This document shows, one piece after another, positions 55,316-64,000 of a stretch of DNA of 64,000 nucleotides. The stretch is from Gnetum montanum. Its lineage: Eukaryota; Streptophyta; Gnetopsida; Gnetales; Gnetaceae. Position 1 is the stretch's first letter. Each line of letters opens with the position of its first letter. The notes beneath the pieces were generated by a model. It was not told the DNA's origin. It made no database searches and saw only the letters and a list, made by a program, of their open reading frames with translations. Location of the stretch: the NCBI GenBank assembly GCA_015680685.1, contig MNCI01004678.1, positions 929,403-993,402 of the forward strand. The letters are read 5' to 3'. A program made the position numbers and the translations under genes.

Positions 55316-56272
55316 TGATGAGTGGTGAGGTACCCCTACACTCAACCATACGAAACGAGTGTAGCATGCGCGATCCGGTCGAACTCCATAGACTAAATGC
55401 CTAAACGCCCCATGGAACACTTGGGGTTAATCATTCGTTGTCTTCCCAGACTTACTTGTTGTTGTCACGGTGTATGGTTAAGTAAGTCCGAGGTATATAA
55501 TTTTTATGGTTTTATCTCCTATGCTAAAGGGTGAAGGGTTGAGAGACTAACTAACTCTAACTAAGGACCTAAGTCTAAATTAACTAGCGTCAGCATCCAT
55601 TCCCACTTACCGTACACACCCTGAACTATGCAACTGTGCCTACCAAACGCTAATCGTTACTGGGATCACCACACGTAAAGCACGTGCTCGAAGTGGTCAT
55701 ACTGAGGCACCTAACTAGTCTAAGCGTGATGAGCAGTCGATTCCTTGACTAGCCGTACACATCTGTAGATGCTCGTAATCAAGTCGTACTCATCCCGCGT
55801 TCTAGGAGACAAGGATGAGAGAATCTAATCGCGATGAGTAGTCGATTCCTTGGTTAGCCGTACACATTCGTCAATGCTCGAACCAAGTCGTACTCATGCT
55901 ACGCTAACAATAGGTAATAAATAACATGTAATAAAACCTATCCATGTACTGCAAGGCTTATCCACAAAGCTCTTCTTTATTGCCGTACACAACTTGCGTT
56001 CAAGTACAAAGCTGCTCGAATAAAGATCCGTTCACTTGGGGACTCCTACTGCGGGCACATGGAAAATATTCTATCTCTGGGGTGATCAATCTGCCAAAGC
56101 TTCGCTACTTCTAGCCTAGGATGAGAAATGAGGGGAGTGCCGCCTCTTATTTATAGATTTGGCAGCGGACCGCGATATCACGTATGCGATATTGCAGGGG
56201 ATGACGCGATATCGCGAAGGCCGCGATATCGTGTGCGCGATATCGCAGTGCATGCGATATCACGTCTCATCA
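55316..56272 (-). repeat. 3' LTR of element C
   Basis: 957 bp, closely matching 61097-62023. The U3 end (56160-56272) contains six GCGATATCGC-type palindromes against four in the other LTR, which explains most of the 30-bp length difference. The minus-strand TATA box TATAAATA is at 56155-56148. Confidence 0.92.
56160..56272. repeat. GCGATATCGC palindrome cluster in the U3 of element C
   Basis: Units: CGCGATATCACG, GCGATATTGC, CGCGATATCGCG, CGCGATATCG, GCGCGATATCGC and GCGATATCAC within about 105 bases, immediately upstream (in element orientation) of the TATA box. Equivalent clusters are at 61945-62023, 6298-6380 and 53964-54065. Confidence 0.9.
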
Positions 56273-57690
56273 TACCCCCATGACTGAATGAAAACTCGTC
56301 CTCGAGTTCCTTACAATAATATCAGGTAGGTATGGAATTATTGAGGGAAATGGAACTAATGGGATGACATGTGAACGGATCATTATTACAAGACTTGACA
56401 AAACTGGTGTTCATGATCACAAGGGTGAACACCTTATTACAATTACATCAGGCCTTTGTTGGCAGCTGAGAAAGAGAGAGAGAGAAAGAAATGTTGCTGC
56501 TGCCAACGCAAAAATTGTGCCTTCATTGTCCATTCGTAAGCGCACCATCGATCTTGCTCCTTGCATAGCTGCTTCAACACTGCTCCATTCCAAGTGTTGC
56601 TCTAGATCCAATCCATTGTTTGCATGTCCGCCATCTGCACACACAACACAATCATATATTAGCAAGGGTAATTGAATCATCATGTAATTGATACCTTGCT
56701 TCGGTGTAAACTCATTGGCTAGGTTGTGGTATGGTTGATATGGATCTATGAATATGTTACTGATGACTATCGAAGGTGTAGGGGTTAGGAAGAAAATCAA
56801 AAATTTTCGGGGCTAGGAGAAAATTGAAAAAAATCAGGCCCCGTACCCCCATGACTAATCGTGAACCNNNNNNNNNNNNNNNNNNNNNNNNNNNNNNNNN
56901 NNNNNNNNNNNNNNNNNNNNNNNNNNNNNNNNNNNNNNNNNNNNNNNNNNNNNNNNNNNNNNNNNNNNNNNNNNNNNNNNNNNNNNNNNNNNNNNNNNNN
57001 NNNNNNNNNNNNNNNNNNNNNNNNNNNNNNNNNNNNNNNNNNNNNNNNNNNNNNNNNNNNNNNNNNNNNNNNNNNNNNNNNNNNNNNNNNNNNNNNNNNN
57101 NNNNNNNNNNNNNNNNNNNNNNNNNNNNNNNNNNNNNNNNNNNNNNNNNNNNNNNNNNNNNNNNNNNNNNNNNNNNNNNNNNNNNNNNNNNNNNNNNNNN
57201 NNNNNNNNNNNNNNNNNNNNNNNNNNNNNNNNNNNNNNNNNNNNNNNNNNNNNNNNNNNNNNNNNNNNNNNNNNNNNNNNNNNNNNNNNNNNNNNNNNNN
57301 NNNNNNNNNNNNNNNNNNNNNNNNNNNNNNNNNNNNNNNNNNNNNNNNNNNNATTTCCAAGCCGAGAGAGACCATAGAACTTGGCGGATGGGTGGATGGA
57401 GTGAACTCATTGCCTACCATATCAAAAGAAACATACCTTAGTATCAACATTGTGACTTAAAGGTAAAAACCAAACATTAGCAATCAATATGAAAATAGTT
57501 CATACCATCATGAAGAACGCTTATTATGAGACAAACTTACAGGGTGGATCACACATACACACACACACACACAAATGAAAAAGTATAACGATGTTGTAAA
57601 ACAAAAACTAGAAAATTTAAAGAAATTTGTAAAACAAAAATGTGTAAAACAAAAACTTAAAAGAACTGAGGGCCCCATATGATTAGCATA
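56273..57690 (-). repeat. Non-coding 3' region of element C, with gap
   Basis: AGTCATGGGGGTA (minus strand, 56285-56273) is the polypurine tract next to the 3' LTR. Further 'catgggg' tracts occur near 56850 and 57710. The block 56480-56700 is shared with element D at 5880-6110. A (CA)n microsatellite lies at about 57550-57573. No gene is seen. Confidence 0.6.
56868..57352. other. Assembly gap (485 N) in element C
   Basis: Unsequenced; open frames reported across it are artefacts. Confidence 0.98.
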
Positions 57691-58500
57691 GGTGGCCATC
57701 TCCCCCATGACTGAGTTGTAAGGGAGAGATCTGAAATAATGAGCATTTGTTTGAATTTCGTAGAAGTGCCCAACTTCTCCCAACTGATGTTCTTAGGTTG
57801 AGGGGTGGAAGTTGGTGACGCTCATACTTCAATGTGTCTATGCCTTCGTTGTTGGCATGGGTTTCCTCAGTTCATTCCATGCATATTTGTCTGCTCCTTC
57901 TAGCTATCAACCACGGGGTATCTTCTACTGGTTGTGTGGTTGCTACATATAGGCATCCTTATTTCAATGTTTCCTAGGCACACCTGTTACATGGAGGCAT
58001 TTCCTCCATGTCATCACCCGATGAATCACTATATGTGATGCAAGGAACTTTCCTTTTCTCGATCTTTCCATATATGTTTATCTTAGAGATTTCCAAGGAA
58101 AGATCTCGGATCCTAAGGCATGCGTCTACTGTACTAAGCTATGTCCTTTCCATTATAATTGGGAAGTCCCCTTCATTGTTGTTCACTTCAATCACCAGAA
58201 AATCAGTTGGGTAAGACCAACCACACACAGTGGTGATGATGTCCTCCACCAATCCCAAGGGAATGGTGATGGACTGGTCTGCCAGCTCTAATTGAATGTT
58301 TCTCTTCTTGAGTTGGGGCAGGTTCCAGGCGTGTTACATCTCTCGTGAAATAAAGTTTACTCTGGAACCTGAGTCCAGAAGAGCCCTATGTGGTTTATTT
58401 TCAGTGATCTACAAATAGATTAAGGGACTTCCAGGGTTAGTTAGTTTCTTGGGAAGGTGGCCTACCTTGATCTAGTCGGTTATGGTATGTGTTAACATAA
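57690..58500 (-). pseudogene. Aspartic protease remnant of element C
   Basis: The minus strand reads 'MLTHTITD' at 58496, then past stops 'HRALLDSGSRVNFIS' near 58380 (D-S-G-S in place of D-S/T-G-A), 'LELADQSITIPLGLVEDII' near 58280, 'NNNEGDFPIIME' near 58180 and 'KVPCITYSDSSGDDMEEMPP' near 58020. The last peptide shared with element D is 'LSHGGDGHLC' near 57695. Several stops are present. Confidence 0.7.
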
Positions 58501-60955
58501 CCGTATGCGTTACACTCGGTTGGACTGAAGGGTTCTCCGAAGTGTTAGATGGTGGAGGAGTGTACATGGCCCCAACCAGTTGTTGTTGCGAGAGTTTGTC
58601 TGGGCTTTTGGTTCTGAAGTAAGGTCTTCTCTTTTTATAGTTTTCAGAACCAACAGCAGGTTGGATATTTACAGCTCTCGTAGCTTGACGTTGCTGTGGT
58701 TGAGAAGGAAGTTCCCCTTGCATTGTTGGAGTAGGAGGCGTTATGGTAACTACTTGTGGTGGAAGAGGTGCGGACGGATTAGGAGGATGGAACGAGTGTG
58801 AGATGTCTCCCGGAGGAGAAGGATTCCTTCTGAAGTACTCCCGAACTTGGTAGTGACAGTTGGGGGTTGCATGATCCATAGAGTCACTTGGAGAAATCGG
58901 CTGCTGCACATAATAACCATAAGGATTGGGCTGCCAGTAAGGGTACTGTTGTGTTGGCGGTGGCATCCCCCATGATTGTGGGTATTGCCACTGTTGATGC
59001 TGTCCGATGGGCTGTGGGGGAGTTCCACTTGGGTAATACGTTAAGGGTTGGTGGAATTGCCTTGGGTTACCTTGTTGATAAGGTAACCTGCGGGGTGTTT
59101 ACCGTTGGTTGAGTCTTGAATTAAGCGCATACACCCCAGACTCCTATAGATGTAAGATGATGGGACAACATCCCTTAGGATGGTCATAATGACAGATCTC
59201 ACATCCACTATTATCGTCTGAATTAGAATCCTCAGCCACATCGGAGTTAGTGATTTTTCCCTTACCCTTGTTATGTGTAGGGCCTAAATCTCTCCACCTT
59301 TTCTTACCTTTGTCACTACTTTGTTCAACCTTAGACTCTTCTACAATTTTCAAGACTATTTCAATTCTTGAGTCTAAGGAATCCCACATTTGGTCTACCT
59401 TGGCCGATACCTCGGTTGTTAACTTTTGGGTTGGCAAAGTTTTCCGGTTCACCAATTCTTCGATTGGTGACTCATCCTCTTCATCACAAAATTTCACTCC
59501 CTTCTTTCGAAGGGAGGGATCGTGGTTGTACTCTTCCGCACTTTCTCTTTTTCATAGCTCACCATCTTCGTTTGCTACTTGCTCCAACAAGCTACGTACT
59601 TCATGGCCTCTAAGTTGTGAGAGTCTCCCTTGGGCATAAGTCCCAAGGGTTCTTCTAGTTTCATTCCTTAGCCCATCCACGATGTGGCGAAGTTGATCCC
59701 GCTGAGCGTACCCATGGCCCGGGCAACGATGTAACAATGTGTAATAGCGGGCCATGGCAGCATCCAAGGGTTCGTGTGTACCTTGCTTCCAGCCTTGGAT
59801 CTGCTTACGCAAATTGGACACTCTAGAGTACGTTTGATACTTTTCCTTGAACAGTTCTAACATCGTACTCCACCTCCTGATGGTTTTCGGTTCTAAGGAC
59901 CGGTACCAGCTCTCTGCTTCTTTAGTGAGTGTCCTTGGGAACAACTTAAGTTTCTACCACTCACTATCTAAATTCTACAAGGCACAGGCATCGTGGAATG
60001 CCTGTAAATGATTTTGCAGATCAGCATTGTATCCCCCTTCAAACCGTGGGATGTTGTTCATGTCTAATCGTTTGATCTTGTTATCCTTTAAATGCCTTGT
60101 GGGAATCCTAACTGCCTCCGTAATGTCAAGCATACTTCGGGTTGCGAGTAGGGGCTCGTCATGATCATCTCTTTCATGACGCCTGTGATGTCTGCGTTGT
60201 TCCCTACTCTCTCTACATCCTTGCCCTTGTCCTTTCTCTCGACTTTCCCGTCAAGGTCTTTATCCTTTTTACTTTTATCCTCACCTTTACGTTCATGGTG
60301 GTTGCTCCCAGATGTGGAAGGAGAGGGTGAGTGATGTGAAGAAGGGGAAGAAGAAGGGGAACCATTGCCATGACGATGTTTCTTGCTTTCTCTTCGGCTG
60401 CTACGGCCCCGATCGTTGTGACGATCAAAGTGCCCGTCCTTAGCATGAGTGGTTGTTCCCTCTGTGAACAACTGGTGTTCACGGGCATCAGAACTAGGGA
60501 TATGTATCGTTGATCGTAGGTTCTGATACTCATCCTCCTTACCATCTTTAGGAGGGGAAACATCCTTTGCTAAAGAACCCATGATAAAGGGTTCCTCGTC
60601 TCCTATTTCGCTAAGGACATGCAGGGCTTTGCCCTTCAAAAAAGCATGTTGACTCTCCTGCCTTAAATCTCTCATACGTTGGGCATCTGTGGGATAATAA
60701 TCCCTCATGTCAAAATCTTCCGCAACATATTCCGCAAAATGCTCTTGCATGCCAATCTGTACCAAGGCATGGAAAAGCATGCGAGAGATTAATCGATCTG
60801 GGGGTAACACAATGTTACCTTGCAAATCTCTCCACCGCAGTTGTTCGTCCTGATGGAGAACAAAAGTAAAATTAGGAATATACTCATCGGGATGAGTATA
60901 TGTCATCCTATATTGTTTAGGACTTGGCTGATTTTGGTTATGNAGAAGAAGGCAT
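58472..60955 (-). pseudogene. gag of element C
   Basis: The best preserved gag of the Athila-like group. The ATG at 60955 (MPSSS…) is followed by an ambiguous base at 60943 that breaks the frame. The long frame 60906-60088 carries 'DEYIPNFTFVLHQDEQLRW' and a charged His/Ser/Lys-rich domain. After a stop near 59957, 59944-59552 is the capsid-like core ('EAESWYRSLEPKTIRRWSTM', 'HEPLDAAMARYYTLLHRCPG'). 59497-59144 has 'LTTEVSAKVDQMWDSLDSR' and a 'CEICHYDHPKGCC' Cys/His cluster near 59190, zinc-knuckle-like. 58966-58472 is Pro/Gln-rich ('YWQPNPYGYYVQQP'). Each segment is separated by single stops or small frameshifts. Confidence 0.82.
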
Positions 60956-61077
60956 TTTTATCGGTGTGCTAAATTCACCGTTATATAAAATTTTTCTTGA
61001 TTAACCTGAAGGTTCGTTAAGGCTCACAATGATGTGAGTGATATCCCTTATGTTCTATTCGGCGCACAAACACTTAG

Positions 61078-61096
61078 TCCCCGGCAACGGTGCCAA
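61078..61096 (-). promoter_or_regulatory. Primer-binding site of element C
   Basis: TTGGCACCGTTGCCGGGGA on the minus strand, immediately after the LTR end (…CACTCATCA). This is the cleanest copy of the site in the group. Confidence 0.85.
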
Positions 61097-62023
61097 TGAT
61101 GAGTGGCGAGGTACCCCTACACTCAACCATACGAAACAAGCGTAGCGCATGTGATCCGGTCAAACTCCATAGACTAAATGCCTAAACACCCCATGGAACA
61201 CTTGGGGTTAATCATTCGTTGTCTTCCCAGACTTACTTATTGTTGTCACGGTGTATGGTTAAGTAAGTCCGAGGTATATAATTTTTATGGTTTTATCTCC
61301 TATGCTAAAGGGTGAAGGGTTTAGAGACTAACTAACTCTAACTAAGGACCTAAGTCTAAATTAACTAGCATCAGCATCCGTTCCCACTTACTGTACACAC
61401 CCTGAACTCTGCAACTGTGGCTACCAAACGCTAATCGTTACTGGGATCACCACACGTAACGCACGTGCTCGAAGTGGTCGTACTGAGGCACCTAACTAGC
61501 CTAAGCGTGATGAGCAGCCGATTCCTTGACTAGCCGTACACATCTGTAGATGCTCGTAACCAAGTCGTACTCATCCCGCGTTCTAGGAGACAAGGGTGAG
61601 AGAATCTAATCACGATGAGTAGCCAATTCCTTGGTTAGCCCTGCACATTTGTCAATGCTCGTAACCAAGTCGTACTCATGCTACGCTAATAACAGGTAAT
61701 AAATAACATGTAATAAAACCTATCCATGTACTGCAAGGTTTATCCACAAAGCTCGTCTTTATTACCGTACACAACTTACGTTCAGGTACAAAGCTGCTCA
61801 AATAAAGATCCGTTCACTTGGGGACTCCTACTGCGGGCACATGGAAAATATTCTATCTCTGGGGTAATCAATTTGCCAGAGCTTCACTACTTCTAGCCTA
61901 GGATGAGAAATGAGGGGAATGCCACTTCTTATTTATAGATTTGGCGATGGACCGCGATATCGCGTACGCGATATCGCAGGGGACGACGCGATATTGCGGT
62001 GCATGCGATATCGCGTCTCATCA
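61097..62023 (-). repeat. 5' LTR of element C
   Basis: 927 bp, TGATGAGTGG…GCGTCTCATCA on the plus strand. It matches 55316-56272 with scattered differences. Four GATATC-centred palindromes lie at 61945-62015. Confidence 0.92.
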
Positions 62024-63830
62024 CTAAGGGTCGACATAGAAATAAAAATCGAACCCAAGGACAAAGTCAAGAATGCCAACATGAACAAAGACAACATCGT
62101 CCCAACTCATAAACTCATAACCTACTTAGTGACGATGAACCCCTACTGGCCACTAAGAACTTAATGCATATACAAGAGGTTATTCAAATAACCCGTAGGC
62201 ATCGTAAATAGAGTTGTCTACCCAGGCTTGATTTAAACAACTTTCCCAAGTTTTCAGGAGGCTATGATTTAGATCCGCAACATCATTTACAAGCCTTCTA
62301 CGATGCCTGTGCATGGAACAATATTGATAATGGGTGGCAAAAACTTAAGCTCTTCCCTATGACACTCGTTGACTAAGCAAAAGTATGGTATAGGTCCTTA
62401 AAGCCGAAATCAATTCACAGTTGGCCAACAATGGTAGACCTCTTCAACAAGAGATATCAAACCTATGTAAGAGTGTCGACCTTAAGGAGACAAATCTAAG
62501 AATGGAAACAAAGGCAACATGAACCCTTGGACATGGTCTTAGAAAGATACTATTCATTGTTAAATGAATACCCAGGCCATGGGTTCTCCGAGAAAAGGTT
62601 AATATATCACATCATGGATGGGATTTATAATGAAACAAGGGAGACCCTAGGGATGTATGCCCTAGGTCAACTATATGAGCTACAAACTGACAATTCCAAG
62701 AGCTTATTAAGCAGGTAGCAAATGAAGAAGGAGAAATAGTGAAATGGGAGAATGTTGAAAGATCTCAACAAGACCAAAATCTCAAAATAACAAAGGTCCA
62801 TGAAGAGGAGAAATCAACTCACCTCATGGAGGTGGAATCATCTTTGCCAATCCTATAATCACTAGAGGAAATTGAGGCAAAGATCAATAAGATGACGAAA
62901 TGGGTACATGAAAAATGTGGAGAATATGCCAACATTATTAGAGGTGAAACCATGCCAAACTGAGAAATAGGACAGAGCACCAGTCGACAATCACAAAGAA
63001 GGGTTGAAAAAGATAAGGATAGGAGCTCAACTGCAAATCATACGTATCAATTTAATGTTTGCCTGTACGATCATTCCAAAGGCCAATGCCCAATCTTGTC
63101 ACATTTACATGAGCATTGGGGAGGAATGCTACATCCAAATTTAGTACAAAAGTACCATGTCCAACCACAATGGCAAAACCCCCAATCGTGGGGGAGGCCA
63201 CCATCAAACTAGCCACACCCTTCATACCATCTGAACCCAAGCGCTTATTATGTTCAACACCTTGTTTCTCCAACTAGATCAACATCCTCTACTTCACCTC
63301 ATCGTTATCATTCTCCTGAGTACTATCAACCCATGTCCTCTCCCACGGGAACACCACCTCATGATCCTTACACTTCTCCTCGCCCTCAATATCCTCATCC
63401 TTCACCTCCTTCTACATCATCACCAGTCACACCAAAGGTTTTGCACCACAGCATCAACCCATGAACGTTACTTGTGTTGCTACTATCAATAGCAGTGGAG
63501 GTCCTCCACAACGTTGGAAAGTGTCCTTTCTTTAGACATGACCGCAGAAAGAGACAACATGGTTTTGAAACCACTACATCCTCCAACTCAGCACAAGCCC
63601 AACGCTGTGATGCATCTTCCTCCTCAAACTCAACACCTCCTATTACCTTATCTGGGCCACCAATCAACACTCCAACAACCATGCAACCTAATGAATATAA
63701 CCACGTAGGGAGACATATCAATCCTTGCATACCATCATATAGTCACAGGTGCCATAGTGGGTTAGCTCCTTATCACATGACCACATCTTATAATCTTCCC
63801 TAATATGCCTACTTTAATCAAGTGTGTGAA
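62024..63830 (+). pseudogene. gag of element E, 3' part
   Basis: It resumes directly after element C. 'GGYDLDPQHHLQAFYDACAW' near 62270 and 'AKVWYRSLKPKSIHSWPTM' near 62390 (after a stop) match the capsid core of C. 'MDMVLERYYSLLNEYPGHGF' and 'YNETRETLGMYALGQL' lie in the open frame 62527-62718. 'VCLYDHSKGQCPILSHLHEH' near 63060 is the Cys/His segment. A Pro/Ser/Tyr-rich C-terminal region runs to about 63480. Several stops are present. Confidence 0.7.
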
Positions 63831-64000
63831 CCCCAATTTGGGTACATTCCTACCACCACACCAAAAGACACCCAATGGTTTGGATATTTCCAACATGCAG
63901 GGATCCACATTTTTCATTTACTAATTCTAGCCATGCTCAAAAGTTTAGTCATGAAGGATATCCTCCTTTTTCCTTTTCTTTGATTTTACAATTTTTTGTT
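63831..64000 (+). other. Window end, probably still internal sequence of element E
   Basis: Too short and decayed to call; no domain is recognised. Confidence 0.3.

Larger units (their letters stand above)
55316..62023 (-). mobile_element. Element C: gag-protease-only Athila-like LTR retrotransposon, nested in element E
   Basis: Minus strand: 5' LTR 62023-61097, primer-binding site, gag from 60955, protease remnant to about 57700, non-coding region with a gap, polypurine tract and 3' LTR 56272-55316. The termini are TGATGAG…CTCATCA and the flanking sequences are ccaag/ctaag. No RT, RNase H or integrase is present in about 4.8 kb of interior. It shares both gene content and the non-coding 3' region with element D. 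Confidence 0.88.
53964..64000 (+). mobile_element. Element E: Athila-like element, split by element C, continuing past the window
   Basis: LTR, primer-binding site (TTAGCACCATTGCTAGGG at 54824), then gag at 54955-55315 that resumes at 62024 after element C. The flanks of C, ccaag at 55311-55315 and ctaag at 62024-62028, fit a 5-bp duplication with one change. Everything from 62024 to the end reads as gag. Whether it has pol cannot be seen. Confidence 0.78.

Overview
This is a retrotransposon-dense stretch of a land-plant nuclear genome. The host is probably a large-genome plant such as a gymnosperm, a fern ally or another non-flowering lineage, but the sequence alone does not settle this. The evidence is a plant NLR immune-receptor gene with GT-AG introns, plant-type Ty3/gypsy elements of the Tat and Athila-like clades, a plant PR-1 (CAP) reading frame and AT-rich introns. 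Three runs of N are assembly gaps. No bacterial genes, CRISPR arrays or convincing tRNA/rRNA genes were seen.

Layout, left to right. (1) 1-12646: a degenerate minus-strand Athila-like element (F, RT/RNase H to 5' LTR) is cut at 7105 by a plus-strand gag-protease-only element (D, 105-7104). (2) 13848-19436: exons of a minus-strand NLR gene (LRR, NB-ARC, an N-terminal helical domain resembling RPW8/HeLo, more upstream exons), with a LINE fragment and an 867-base gap in one intron. (3) 19437-51772: a 32-kb nested block inside an exon of that gene. The outer element B (minus strand, Tat type) has 2.6-kb LTRs and a perfect 5-bp target duplication (gaaga). Nested in it is element A (plus strand, 22288-39895, Tat type), with 1.25-kb LTRs and a 4/5 target duplication (gctct/gctgt). 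(4) 51773-52470: upstream NLR exons continue across the insertion. (5) 53964 to the end: an Athila-like plus-strand element E whose gag is split at 55315/62024 by a minus-strand gag-protease-only element C (55316-62023).

The most unusual contents are these. Both LTRs of element B carry a PR-1 reading frame with its own TATA-like box, so the retrotransposon captured and duplicated a defence gene within its U3. Element A carries an eight-exon antisense gene between protease and reverse transcriptase. Its second exon looks like a catalytically dead FCP1/HAD phosphatase domain, and related element B has no gene at that site. Element A is also filled with arrays of a palindromic decamer GCGTATACGC and its half-sites, in its LTRs, 5' leader and antisense-gene intron. 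The unrelated Athila-like LTRs carry a different palindrome, GCGATATCGC, in the same U3 position.

Nothing here looks like a working operon or pathway. The host gene is broken, element A is peppered with stop codons, and B has an intact 742-codon pol frame but a substituted integrase catalytic residue. C and D form a gag-protease family with no pol, presumably mobilised by relatives such as F.
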